This document shows, one piece after another, positions 48,803-57,564 of a DNA stretch of 64,000 nt (its first letter is position 1; every line of letters starts with the position of its first letter). Source of the DNA: Marinobacter maritimus. GTDB taxonomy: Bacteria > Pseudomonadota > Gammaproteobacteria > Pseudomonadales > Oleiphilaceae. Where the stretch lies: NCBI RefSeq assembly GCF_007671675.1, contig NZ_VCGW01000001.1, positions 1,178,001 to 1,242,000 of the forward strand, read 5' to 3'. Position numbers and translations under genes: made by a program. Under the pieces are notes generated by a model. It was not told the DNA's origin. It did not search any database and saw nothing but the letters and a program-made list of their open reading frames with translations.

Positions 48803-49338
48803 TGAATTACCCTCGAAGCCAGCTCCAGCAGCCGTGAGTTAATGCTCACGCCAGCAGCATCAGCAGCCTGAAGGTTTATCTCGAAGCGAATGATATTGCC
48901 TTGTTTCACGTAGCCGATTATTCCACCTCTACCAATGAAGCCTGGAAGTTCACTGATGGTGAGCATGTTTCCTTCCTGAGCCGTAGCAATAATCGCTGGC
49001 AAATTGCGAAGGTTTGATGAACCGACGAAAAGCACATTGCAACCGACAGCAGCAGTAAGATCTTCAGGATTTGCTAGCTCAAGCGTTCGCCCTTGTGATT
49101 TTCGACCCACGAGAGGTTGTAGCAGATCACCGAAGGGGTTGTCGCCAAGGACACAGATTCGTAATGGCAACTTTTTATCAGGTACCGGGATCCAACTGAC
49201 AAATTGGGTAAAATTATAGAAAAAGGCTGCTTTTACCTCGTATTCCGAAAGCACGGACGCATGCGCAAAGCTCAGACTAACGCACAACGCCAACGCAATA
49301 AGGAATTTCGAAAACAACAAAAAGTAGCCCCCGGCCAT
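48799..49338 (-). CDS. YfiR-family (DUF4154) periplasmic protein
   Basis: 179 residues with a signal peptide (cleavage near SFAHA-SVL). The mature protein begins YEVKAAFFYNFTQFVSWIP, the hallmark of YfiR-like proteins, and continues with LRICVLGDNPFGDLLQPLVG, CNVLFVGSSNL and LPGFIGRGGIIGYVKQGNII. In Pseudomonas, YfiR is a periplasmic inhibitor of the CHASE8 diguanylate cyclase YfiN. Here the partner encoded directly downstream with a 4-bp overlap is a CHASE8-type histidine kinase, so the same sensing logic feeds a two-component relay. First gene of the operon. Confidence 0.9.
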   Translation of the reverse strand: MAGGYFLLFSKFLIALALCVSLSFAHASVLSEYEVKAAFFYNFTQFVSWIPVPDKKLPLRICVLGDNPFGDLLQPLVGRKSQGRTLELANPEDLTAAVGCNVLFVGSSNLRNLPAIIATAQEGNMLTISELPGFIGRGGIIGYVKQGNIIRFEINLQAADAAGVSINSRLLELASRVIQ

Positions 49339-49550
49339 CTTTCTTATTAACCCCGCATCTCAGCGCTGCCTGTACCAAATGATTCAGGAAGCGCTGCTGG
49401 AGTTACCAATAACTATTCTCAAGTCAACGCGGAAAGCATTTGCACTTTGTGTGCCTAAGTTTCAGACCCTTGTTAGAGGTTGCAGAATAGCATTTCTAAA
49501 GGCCTAAGACTTGTTTTGATCCTGAGACTATGCCGGACTTCAATAATCGA

Positions 49551-50477
49551 TCAACCGGAGTTTTTCCGAATCACCTTCTGCAGTTCGCCGACCAGGCCAT
49601 TCCGGAAAGCCAACACGCAAATTACGAAGACGACGCCCATCAACACATGGATGTAGTTTGCCAGCGGGCCAGAGGCGAGAAAATTCTGCATTGAAACAAT
49701 GGCGGCTGCGCCCAGAACCGGGCCCCAGATTGTACCCATACCGCCCAGCAAGGTCATAAGAACCACCTCGCCCGACATGAACCAATGAACGTCGGTAAGA
49801 GAGGCCAACTGGAAAACCAGTGCCTTGGTGGAGCCGGCAAGGCCGGCCAGTGTGGCCGAAATCACGAAGGCCATCAGCTTGTATTGATTCACCTTATACC
49901 CCAGAGAAATGGCGCGTGGCTCGTTCTCCCGGATCGCCTTCATCACTTGGCCAAAAGGGCTGTGAATGGTGCGGTAAATGGTCAGAAACCCGATGATAAA
50001 AACGGCGAGAACAAAGTAGTACATGGTCATGTTGTCGGTCAGGTCGATCAGACCAAACAGCTTTCCACGCGGGATTCCCTGGAGGCCGTCTTCGCCGCCA
50101 GTGAGTGGTGTTTGCAGGAAGAAGAAGAAGGCCAACTGGGCCAGCGCCAGGGTAACCATGGCGAAGTAGATGCCTTCACGCCTTACCGCCAGTTTTCCAT
50201 AAACAAGACCAACCAGTGCGGACATAACTACGCCTGCAAGAATGCCGAGCTCCGGAGTGAGTCCGTAAGTCGTCATCACATAACCGGTTACGTAGGCGCC
50301 AGTCCCCAAGAACACCGCGTGGCCGAAAGAAAGCATCCCGGCAAATCCCAGAAGCAGGTTGAAGGCGCAAGCGAATAGAGCGAAGCAAAGCACTTTCATA
50401 AGAAAGACTGGGTAGAGGACGAATGGAGCGACCAGCGCCAGGCCCAGCAATACCAGATTGAGTTTTTTGTTGTACAT
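49551..50477 (-). CDS. livM: Branched-chain-type ABC transporter permease LivM
   Basis: 308 residues from the ATG at 50477 (AAGG 8 nt upstream; the frame extends to 50543 but that overlaps LivH and has no hydrophobic start). Eight to nine membrane helices with LivM landmarks: NLLLGFAGMLSFGHAVFLGTGAYV, the cytosolic ATPase-contact loop RENEPRAISLGYKVNQYKL (E-A-A-like motif), and VVLMTLLGGMGTIWGPVLGAA. Last gene of the six-gene operon starting at 56000. The substrate may not be an amino acid, because the operon starts with an acyl-CoA ligase. Confidence 0.92.
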   Translation of the reverse strand: MYNKKLNLVLLGLALVAPFVLYPVFLMKVLCFALFACAFNLLLGFAGMLSFGHAVFLGTGAYVTGYVMTTYGLTPELGILAGVVMSALVGLVYGKLAVRREGIYFAMVTLALAQLAFFFFLQTPLTGGEDGLQGIPRGKLFGLIDLTDNMTMYYFVLAVFIIGFLTIYRTIHSPFGQVMKAIRENEPRAISLGYKVNQYKLMAFVISATLAGLAGSTKALVFQLASLTDVHWFMSGEVVLMTLLGGMGTIWGPVLGAAAIVSMQNFLASGPLANYIHVLMGVVFVICVLAFRNGLVGELQKVIRKNSG

Positions 50478-50526
50478 GTTTATTACCTTAGAACGGAACA
50501 GCGGCGAAAATGTAGCGCAGAGATTT

Positions 50527-51414
50527 CTACGCTTCCTTGCCAAACAAGCCGACTGGCTTGACCATCAGCACCAGGACCATTACCAGGAAGATCACGGTGT
50601 TGGAGGCCTCGGGGTAGAAGTACTTGGTAAGGCCCTCGACGATACCCATGGCCAGACCGGTAAGAATGGCGCCGCCGATGGAACCCATGCCGCCTATAAC
50701 CACGATGGCAAAGACCACGATCAGAATATTCGAGCCCATGTCCGGGGATACTGTGTATATTGGAGCGGCCAGTACACCGGCCAGTCCGGCCAGGCCAACG
50801 CCGAAACCATAAGTCAGGGTTACCAGTAGCGGAACGTTAATACCGAAGGCCTGCATCAACCTAGGATTTTCGGTACCAGCGCGCAGATAGCCACCCAGTC
50901 GTGTCTTTTCGATCACAAACCAGGTGCCTGCACAGACCAGCAGTGAGAAAACGATGATCCAGGCCCGGTAATTGGGCAGATACATGAATGGCAGTCGCGT
51001 GCCGCCCATGAGCTCGTCGGGCATCGGGTAGGACAACCCGGATGAGCCAAACCAGTGGGTGAAGAGGCCTTGCAGTATCAAGGCGATGCCAAAAGTCAGC
51101 AACAGGCTGTAGAGGTGATCTTCATTGGCGATGGGGCGGATCAGCGTGCGCTCAAGTAAAATACCGAAGGCGCCTACGGCCAGGGGGACGAGTACCAGCG
51201 CCCACCAATAGTTGATCCCCAGGTAATTCAACCCGATCCAGGCAGCAAAGGCCCCGAGCATATAGAGCGCACCCTGGGAGAAATTGATGATTTTGAGCAG
51301 TCCAAAGATGATCGCCAGGCCCAGCGCAAGCAATGCGTAGAAGGAGCCGTTGATCAATCCGATCAGCAGTTGGCCGAACAAGGCAAATAGATTGATATCG
51401 AAAAAAGTCGCCAT
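50527..51414 (-). CDS. livH: Branched-chain-type ABC transporter permease LivH
   Basis: 295 residues from the ATG at 51414 (GTG at 51420 is possible; ribosome site weak). Hydrophobic throughout with LivH landmarks: LLALGLAIIFGLLKIINFSQG near the N terminus, RTLIRPIANEDHLYSLLLT, and FAIVVIGGMGSIGGAILTGL near the C terminus. Pairs with LivM to form the membrane channel. It lies 91 bp after the binding protein gene and 49 bp before livM. Confidence 0.92.
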   Translation of the reverse strand: MATFFDINLFALFGQLLIGLINGSFYALLALGLAIIFGLLKIINFSQGALYMLGAFAAWIGLNYLGINYWWALVLVPLAVGAFGILLERTLIRPIANEDHLYSLLLTFGIALILQGLFTHWFGSSGLSYPMPDELMGGTRLPFMYLPNYRAWIIVFSLLVCAGTWFVIEKTRLGGYLRAGTENPRLMQAFGINVPLLVTLTYGFGVGLAGLAGVLAAPIYTVSPDMGSNILIVVFAIVVIGGMGSIGGAILTGLAMGIVEGLTKYFYPEASNTVIFLVMVLVLMVKPVGLFGKEA

Positions 51415-51505
51415 AACCACACCCAGAAGTCTTTAAATAGAAGCAACAGCTTCCTTTTTTATCGTTAATCAGGGATATGGGGCAGGTAACCCTGCCCCGG
51501 AAAGG

Positions 51506-52720
51506 TTATTCCTGGCTCAGCGCGAATGCGCAACCGCCATCTTCGAGTTTCAAGAAGGCGTCTTCACCCTTAATCACTCTTTCTATCGCGAATATGTCGT
51601 TCTCATTATTACGCTCATCTGCGTTCTTGATCCGAACCTGCAACATGTCGTGCACCATTCGACCGTCTTTACGCAGGTACCCGTTACGGGAAAAGAAGTC
51701 CTCGACCGGCGTCTCTTTCATCTTGGCCATTACGGCGTCCGACTCGTCAGTGCCAACCGCTTCCACTGCTTTCAGATAATGCATGGTCGAGGAATACGCT
51801 CCTGCCTGTGCCATGGAGGGGATTTTGCCGTCCATGCGGGCCATATAGCGCTTGGACCATTCACGGGTTTGATCATCCATGTCCCAGTAGAAACCCGTTG
51901 TCAGCTTCATGCCGCCGGCGATCGCAGGATCCAGGGCTTGGGCATTCGGGGTAAAAACCAGCAAACCAGCAACTTCGGCCATCTCGGTGACGCCAAATTC
52001 TGCCGCAGTCTTGAGGGCGTTAACCATGTCGCTGCCAGTATTGGCCAGTGCGATGACGTCTGCGCCCGAGGACTGGGCTTGCAGGATGTAGGAGGAGAAA
52101 TCGGAGGTTCCCAGAGGTGCGCGCACACCGCCGACGACTTCACCACCGTTGGCTTCTATAACACCGGTAGCGACCGACTCCAATGCATGCCCGAAACCAT
52201 AGTCAGCGGTGATGAAAAACCACTTGTTTTTGCCCCCTTCCACCATCGGCTTTACGGTACCATTGGCCAGCGAAACCACATCGTAGCTCCAGTGCGCATT
52301 GTAAGGAGAGCACGCTGAGGTGGTGAAAGCATGACTGGCAGGGGCGGCTATAAGAGTGATTTTTCCGGCATTGCTCATCACTTTGGTCACGGCCCCGGTA
52401 ACCGAGCTGGCTACCGCGCCATTAATGACGTCTACCTGTTCGTTCTCGATCCATTGGCGCGCGATAGTCGATCCGATGTCCGGCTTTAGCTGCGTGTCGG
52501 CACTGATGACTTCGATAGGCTTACCGAGCACTTGCCCACCAAAATCATCGACAGCCATTTGCACGGCTTCGATACTGCCCTGCCCGGTAATATCTGAGTA
52601 GACACCACCCATATCAGTCAGGACGCCAATCTTGACCTTGTCGTCGGAAAAGCTTCCGTGAGCCAGGCCTGCAACGGTTATCAATGCAGTAGCGGCAGCG
52701 GTTTTTAACATCAGTTTCAT
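51506..52720 (-). CDS. ABC transporter substrate-binding protein (Liv/amide type)
   Basis: 404 residues from the ATG at 52720 (GGAG 6 nt upstream), which gives a clean signal peptide (cleavage near GLAHG-SFS, residue 22). Type I periplasmic binding fold: VKIGVLTDMGGVYSDITGQG, NGAVASSVTGAVTKVMSN and WFFITADYGFGHALESVATG. Sequence character is that of the hydrophobic-compound or short-chain-acid binding proteins often found with AMP-ligases rather than of LivJ/LivK. Fourth gene of the operon. Confidence 0.9.
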   Translation of the reverse strand: MKLMLKTAAATALITVAGLAHGSFSDDKVKIGVLTDMGGVYSDITGQGSIEAVQMAVDDFGGQVLGKPIEVISADTQLKPDIGSTIARQWIENEQVDVINGAVASSVTGAVTKVMSNAGKITLIAAPASHAFTTSACSPYNAHWSYDVVSLANGTVKPMVEGGKNKWFFITADYGFGHALESVATGVIEANGGEVVGGVRAPLGTSDFSSYILQAQSSGADVIALANTGSDMVNALKTAAEFGVTEMAEVAGLLVFTPNAQALDPAIAGGMKLTTGFYWDMDDQTREWSKRYMARMDGKIPSMAQAGAYSSTMHYLKAVEAVGTDESDAVMAKMKETPVEDFFSRNGYLRKDGRMVHDMLQVRIKNADERNNENDIFAIERVIKGEDAFLKLEDGGCAFALSQE

Positions 52721-52784
52721 GGTTTTCTCCACACTCGTTGTTTTTGTTTCGGGTTTACTTCGTTGATGAACAAGCCTCCGGGCT

Positions 52785-53513
52785 CTAAACACCCAGATAG
52801 GTATTCAAAAGATCTGTTTTCGTTCCTAGTTCGTGGGCTTTGATTTCCTCCACCATATGGCCATGCTCCATCAGGTAATGACGGTCGGCGATAGGTGCGG
52901 CGAAGTGAAAATTCTGCTCCACAAGGATGACGGTCAAGCCGCGTTCCTTGAGTTTCGTCAGCACTTCCGCGAGTTTTTGAACGATCACCGGTGCGAGACC
53001 TTCAGTGATTTCATCCAGCAGAAGGATGTTGGCTCCGGTTCGCAGGATGCGGGCCATGGCCAGCATTTGCTGTTCACCACCGGAAAGTCGCGTCCCCTGG
53101 CTTTTTCGGCGCTCGGCAAGGTTCGGGAAAGTGTCGTAGATTTCTTCCAGCGACATGCCATCAGAACGCACTTTGGGAGGCAGCAGCAGGTTCTCCTCGA
53201 CATTAAGGCTGGCGAATATGCCGCGTTCTTCGGGGCAGAACCCGATACCAAGGTGAGCGATCTTGTGGGCCGGCATGTCCAGGGTTTCGTGACCGTTGAT
53301 CATGATGGACCCTGTACGCTTGCCCACCATGTTCATTATTGCCTTCAGGGTGGTGCTGCGCCCTGACCCGTTTCGGCCCAGTAGAGTCACCAGTTCGCCC
53401 TGGTTTACGACCATATCGATGCCGTGAAGGATGTGTGACTCGCCGTAGAACGCGTGCAGATCGCTAATTCGCAGTTTTTCGCGGTTGGATTTGACCTTCA
53501 TCGCCGTACTCAT
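52785..53513 (-). CDS. livF: ABC transporter ATP-binding protein LivF (Walker A Lys replaced by Arg)
   Basis: 242 residues of LivF type. The Walker A motif reads G-R-N-G-S-G-R-S-T-T-L, with Arg in place of the invariant Lys. The signature motif RLSGGEQQMLAMARIL, Walker B NILLLDEITEGLAP and the H-loop region are normal. In LivFG heterodimers the partner LivG here has an intact Walker A, so ATP binding could be asymmetric. It overlaps livG by 4 bp and precedes the binding protein gene by 64 bp. Confidence 0.92.
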   Translation of the reverse strand: MSTAMKVKSNREKLRISDLHAFYGESHILHGIDMVVNQGELVTLLGRNGSGRSTTLKAIMNMVGKRTGSIMINGHETLDMPAHKIAHLGIGFCPEERGIFASLNVEENLLLPPKVRSDGMSLEEIYDTFPNLAERRKSQGTRLSGGEQQMLAMARILRTGANILLLDEITEGLAPVIVQKLAEVLTKLKERGLTVILVEQNFHFAAPIADRHYLMEHGHMVEEIKAHELGTKTDLLNTYLGV

Positions 53514-54313
53514 ACCAGGGTCCCCACTGCCGCTTCATTGCCTGTGGTACCTTCGGGCTGGCCTTCTTCAACCCCCATATAGGCTTCACGTACCTGAGGA
53601 TCGGCGGATACGGTCTCGTAGGTTCCCTTGGTCAGGATCGCTCCGCGCTGAAGTACGGTGATAGTGTCTGACAGGTCCGCGACCACGTTCAGGTTGTGTT
53701 CAACCATCAGGATTGTGCGGTCTTTGCCCACTTCTTTGATCAGTTCGGCAACCACACTGATATCCTCGTGCCCCATACCCTGTGTCGGTTCGTCCAACAA
53801 GAGCAATTCCGGATCAAGCGCAAGGGTCGTAGCGATCTCAAGAGAGCGTTTACGACCGTATGGCAAATCAACAGCCTTCGCCTTCGAGAAATCTCTCAGG
53901 CCCACTGAGTCCAACAACTCCAAGGCACGATCGTTAAGCCCATCGAGGATCTTTTCGGAACGCCAGAAGGTGAAGGTGTCGCTACGTTTCTGCTGAAGCG
54001 CAACCCGGACGTTCTCGAGTACCGTCAGATGCGGGAATACCGCCGAGATCTGAAAGGAACGCACAATCCCCAAGTGAGCGATAGAAGCAGAGTCTTTCCT
54101 GGTGATATCCTGGCCGTTGAAAAGCAACTTTCCCCGGGTAGGCTTCAAAAACTTGGTCAACAGATTGAAGACCGTGGTTTTTCCCGCGCCGTTGGGGCCA
54201 ATCAGAGCATGAATCGTACCGCGCTCGACCTTCAGGTTGACGTCGTCCACGGCGGTAAAGCCCTTGAACTCTTTAACGAGGCCTCTCGTCTCAAGAATCA
54301 AATCCTGACTCAT
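53510..54313 (-). CDS. livG: ABC transporter ATP-binding protein LivG
   Basis: 267 residues. Walker A GPNGAGKTTVFNLLTKFLKP is intact; LivG landmarks include IAHLGIVRSFQISAVFPHLT and Walker B LLLLDEPTQGMGHED. The usual LSGGQ signature is altered: the corresponding segment reads A-V-D-L-P-Y-G-R-K-R-S-L-E-I-A (L-P-Y-G instead of L-S-Y-G), as in some LivG proteins. An extended C-terminal tail follows the conserved A-Y-M-G. Second gene of the operon, 40 bp after the ligase. Confidence 0.92.
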   Translation of the reverse strand: MSQDLILETRGLVKEFKGFTAVDDVNLKVERGTIHALIGPNGAGKTTVFNLLTKFLKPTRGKLLFNGQDITRKDSASIAHLGIVRSFQISAVFPHLTVLENVRVALQQKRSDTFTFWRSEKILDGLNDRALELLDSVGLRDFSKAKAVDLPYGRKRSLEIATTLALDPELLLLDEPTQGMGHEDISVVAELIKEVGKDRTILMVEHNLNVVADLSDTITVLQRGAILTKGTYETVSADPQVREAYMGVEEGQPEGTTGNEAAVGTLV

Positions 54314-54353
54314 AGATGTTCCTTGTTTTTATTTGCAGCACCGGAGAGTTGTT

Positions 54354-56000
54354 TTATGTATTTAACTCGCTACGAATCAGCTTTTTATTGATTTTTCCAA
54401 CGCTGGTTTTGGGAATCTCATAGACGAACTCAATCCGCTCCGGAATTGCCCACTTCGCAATCTCACCGCTATCAACGAACTGCTTGAGATGGTCTTTGAT
54501 GGCATCGGAGGTCAACTGAGCACCCTCTCGGATTACGATGGTCGCCACCGGCCGCTCATCCCAGCGCTCGTCAGGAACACCAACCACAGCGACTTCTAAT
54601 ACGGCTGCATGCTTGCTGATCAGGTTTTCTAGCTCGATGGTGGAGATCCATTCACCGCCTGTCTTGATCACGTCTTTGATTCGGTCCTTGATCTGCAGGG
54701 TGTTGCGGCTGTTTATCGATCCCACATCACCGGTATGCAGCCATCCTCCTTCCCACAATTCGGCGCTTTTCTCCGGTTCTTTCAGGTAACCCTCGGTCAG
54801 CCAGGGAGCACGCGCGACCACTTCACCGACAGCCTCGCCATCGTGAGGGACATCGTTGCCCTCAGCATCAACGATACGAATATCAACCAGAGGTGTTGCG
54901 ACACCTGCAAGAATGCGGGCTGCGCTCTGCTCGGACATCGGCAGGGTTCGTTCTTCATCTGTCAGGTTGACCATTGTGATAACCGGGCAGGTCTCGGACA
55001 TACCGTAAGCGGTTACGAAGTTGATACCGCGGTCAGCCATCTGAGCGGATAAAGCCTGAGTGGGTGCAGAGCCACCTGTGAGCATATTCCAGCCCGACAG
55101 ATCCGTGGTCTTGGCTTCTTCGCAATTGAGCACCATCTGCAATACGGTCGGGACCCCGTGAGAGAAAGTAACGCCCTCGTCCCGGAACAACTGAACCAGA
55201 CGGTTCGGTTCATAACGACCCGGATAGACCTGCTTGACCCCGAGCATGGTGGCGATATAGGGAACACCCCAGGCGTGAACATGGAACATCGGGGTCATTG
55301 GCATATAGACATCGTCGCTACGCAACAACGCGTTTGCGTCCGAGCTACCCAGCGTTACCGCTGTACTTAGTGTGTGCAGCACCAACTGACGATGACTGAA
55401 GTACACCCCTTTCGGGTTGCCGGTGGTCCCGGTGGTATAGAATGTTGTCGCGATCGAGTTTTCATCAAAATCCGGGAAGTCGCACTCAGCGTCTGCTGCA
55501 GCCAGCATCGACTCATATTCGCCGATCACATTCAATGTGGTTGCGCCTGCGTTCGGGGCGTCTGTCAACTGCACGTAACCACTCACGGTCTTGAGCTCGG
55601 GAGCCACCTTCTCGATCAACGGTAGAAAATCATCGTGAACCAGCACAATGTCATCTTCTGCGTGATTCATGGTGTAGATAATCTGGTCGGGGCTCAGGCG
55701 AATATTCACGTGATGCAATACTGCGCCGATCATGGGTATAGCGAAGTAAGCTTCCAGGTAGCGATGGCTATCCCAATCCATGACAGCCACGGTATCACCG
55801 GCACCAATACCGGCTTTTTTCAATGCATTGGCCAGGCGCGCGATGCGCTCGTTCAGGGTCAGGTAGTCATAACGAGAGATATCGCTGTAGACGATTTCAC
55901 GGTCAGGAAAATAACGCACACCCGACAACAGCAGGCTTTTGATCAGCAAGGGGTATTGGTATGCGCTTTCGGTGGCTGGGAGCAGCTTGGTCTTCTTCAT
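54354..56000 (-). CDS. Acyl-CoA synthetase (AlkK-like fatty acid--CoA ligase)
   Basis: 548 residues from the ATG at 56000; the frame continues upstream into the promoter, so earlier starts are not used. AMP-binding enzyme: ATP/AMP P-loop TTFYTTGTTGNPKGVYFSH, VTAYGMSETCPVITMVNL, the motif GWLHTGDVGSINSRNTLQIK and a C-terminal lysine region PKTSVGKINKKLIRSEL. Overall length and motifs resemble AlkK-type medium-chain fatty-acid ligases of alkane degraders. As first gene of a Liv-type importer operon, it should activate the imported acid as a CoA ester. A sigma-54 promoter lies about 45 bp upstream. Confidence 0.9.
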   Translation of the reverse strand: MKKTKLLPATESAYQYPLLIKSLLLSGVRYFPDREIVYSDISRYDYLTLNERIARLANALKKAGIGAGDTVAVMDWDSHRYLEAYFAIPMIGAVLHHVNIRLSPDQIIYTMNHAEDDIVLVHDDFLPLIEKVAPELKTVSGYVQLTDAPNAGATTLNVIGEYESMLAAADAECDFPDFDENSIATTFYTTGTTGNPKGVYFSHRQLVLHTLSTAVTLGSSDANALLRSDDVYMPMTPMFHVHAWGVPYIATMLGVKQVYPGRYEPNRLVQLFRDEGVTFSHGVPTVLQMVLNCEEAKTTDLSGWNMLTGGSAPTQALSAQMADRGINFVTAYGMSETCPVITMVNLTDEERTLPMSEQSAARILAGVATPLVDIRIVDAEGNDVPHDGEAVGEVVARAPWLTEGYLKEPEKSAELWEGGWLHTGDVGSINSRNTLQIKDRIKDVIKTGGEWISTIELENLISKHAAVLEVAVVGVPDERWDERPVATIVIREGAQLTSDAIKDHLKQFVDSGEIAKWAIPERIEFVYEIPKTSVGKINKKLIRSELNT

Positions 56001-56041
56001 GATTGGCTTCACCTTTTTGTTGGAGCTATGTCGGAGACAGA

Positions 56042-56056
56042 GCAAGACCGGTGCCA
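56042..56056 (-). promoter_or_regulatory. Sigma-54 (RpoN) promoter of the ligase-liv operon
   Basis: On the minus strand TGGCACCGGTCTTGC (56056 to 56042): TGGCAC at -24, five-base spacer, TTGC at -12, an exact match to the sigma-54 consensus including spacing. Transcription should start near 56030, about 30 bp before the ligase ATG at 56000. Confidence 0.85.
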
Positions 56057-56127
56057 ATTGCGAGGAAAACAAAAAGGGCTGTTTTTATTGGATTAAATCG
56101 GGGTAAATTCTGCGACAACGACAACTA

Positions 56128-56209
56128 TGAGCGCTAATCGCTCATCATCAGCCAGAGCGATGAGCGATTAGCGCTCAGAATGAGCCTGGTCATGAGCGAA
56201 TTTCGCCCC
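56128..56209. promoter_or_regulatory. Three tandem palindromic activator sites (UAS) for the NtrC-type regulator
   Basis: Site 1 TGAGCG-CTAAT-CGCTCA (56128-56144) and site 2 TGAGCG-ATTAG-CGCTCA (56161-56177) are perfect palindromes and complements of one another. Site 3 TGAGCG-AATTT-CGCCCC (56193-56209) is degenerate. Centres lie at 56136, 56169 and 56201, spaced 33 and 32 bp, or three helical turns. They are about 105-170 bp upstream of the sigma-54 start, the usual enhancer position. Together sites 1 and 2 also make a 19-bp-arm inverted repeat. Confidence 0.8.
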
Positions 56210-56251
56210 TGGTGCCCGGGAGGTAGATTGCGCGGGAGGTGGCCTGGAGAG

Positions 56252-57547
56252 TCAGGGCGTCAGGGGGTTAATTTCAGGCATATAGACCTTCCAGTTACCC
56301 AACATGCGTTTTGCTGGCGGGTAGTCTTCATTCGGCAGCGACTCACCAATGGCGGTGACCTGCATTATCTGATGGCTGATGGGATCGATCCACGATTGAA
56401 ACCCGGGTGGGTCTTCGGGCAGTGACAGTTTCAGCCCTTCCAGCGCCAGCCGCATGCCATCAGCATCGGTGTTCTCGGCTTGCCGCCAGGCTTCGGCAAC
56501 CGCCAGAATGGCCGCATAAGCGCTCTCGGCCATAAAATTCGGATATCGGCCACTTCGGCGGTGAAACTCCGCCACAAACTCACGATTTCTTGGAGTGTCC
56601 GGCCAGTTATTGTGGTGATGGCCTGAAAGAATCACGCCGGGAGGAAGGTCATTCCCCAGTGCCGCGATAATACTGTATCCGCCCCCGGTGTCGAAGTTAG
56701 CCAGACGGCTGACCTCTAACAAACCTTGTAAATGCGCCTGACGGACAAAGTTTGCAAAGTCATCACCAAAAAAATTGCAGATCACTATGTCGGGCGGCGA
56801 ACTCAAAAGCGCTTGGATATAGGTTGAATAATCCGGTTCCGAAAGTTTGGGATAATACTCCCCGCTGATCTCGAAGTGCACATCCAGGGCTTCCAACCCC
56901 TCCAGGAGATCCCCCAGCGCTCTGTGGCCATAGTCATAGTCGGGCCCGACGTATGCTAGCGTGGTCCACGGCTGCTCGGATTTCATTTCTTTCAGGTAAC
57001 GCGCACCCGCACGCATGGACTGCCGGCTGTCATTGTTGACCCTGAAATACCACGGATTCACAGGCGCCTGCGTCAGTCTTGACGAGCTGTGACCCGCTCC
57101 AATGAAGAGCATTTTCTGCTGTTCGGCATAAGCGCTTATCTCAAGGGCGATGCTTGAATACACTACGCCGCACAAAATATCGGCGCCTTGCTCTTCTACC
57201 AACTGTCGGGCCAGGGTGGCACTGCGATGGCGCTTGCCTTTGCTGTCTTCGAGAAGGACTTTCAGGCGGGGGTAAAGCTTGGCTTCACCAGCATTCATGT
57301 ACTGGTGATTCAACTGTTGAAGTTGATCCAGTGCCATACCTATCGCGACATCAGCGTCACGACCGAAAAATCCCATCGGCCCTGTTAACGGGTAAAGGCA
57401 GCCGATCGTTAGGTCAGGCTCCGCAGCCTCTTCCCCTACCAGCGACTCCTGTCCATAGGCAGATGGCAACAACGACCAGATCACAACGGTTGCCCCCAAA
57501 GCCTTTCGGAAAAGGCGCGGCAAATTCAAAACACCTTTGGGCTTCAT
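56252..57547 (-). CDS. Periplasmic binding protein of the sensor operon (Liv/amide type)
   Basis: 431 residues with a signal peptide (cleavage near SAYGQ-ESL, residue 33). Type I periplasmic binding fold: LTIGCLYPLTGPMGFFGRDA, EQGADILCGVVYSSIALEIS, and WTTLAYVGPDYDYGHRALGD. It follows the NtrC-type regulator by 17 bp in the same operon as the histidine kinase, separated from the importer's own binding protein. I infer that it presents the ligand to the kinase or acts as its coreceptor. It is one of three such binding proteins in this window. Confidence 0.88.
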   Translation of the reverse strand: MKPKGVLNLPRLFRKALGATVVIWSLLPSAYGQESLVGEEAAEPDLTIGCLYPLTGPMGFFGRDADVAIGMALDQLQQLNHQYMNAGEAKLYPRLKVLLEDSKGKRHRSATLARQLVEEQGADILCGVVYSSIALEISAYAEQQKMLFIGAGHSSSRLTQAPVNPWYFRVNNDSRQSMRAGARYLKEMKSEQPWTTLAYVGPDYDYGHRALGDLLEGLEALDVHFEISGEYYPKLSEPDYSTYIQALLSSPPDIVICNFFGDDFANFVRQAHLQGLLEVSRLANFDTGGGYSIIAALGNDLPPGVILSGHHHNNWPDTPRNREFVAEFHRRSGRYPNFMAESAYAAILAVAEAWRQAENTDADGMRLALEGLKLSLPEDPPGFQSWIDPISHQIMQVTAIGESLPNEDYPPAKRMLGNWKVYMPEINPLTP

Positions 57548-57564
57548 TCCACTATCCCCAGTTT

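Noticed and set aside
56128-56177. Transcription terminator with 19-bp stem
   Set aside because: The inverted repeat is strong, but each arm is itself a palindrome, a third copy is phased with them and they lie upstream of a sigma-54 promoter; activator sites explain this better. It may still also stop transcription from 56252.
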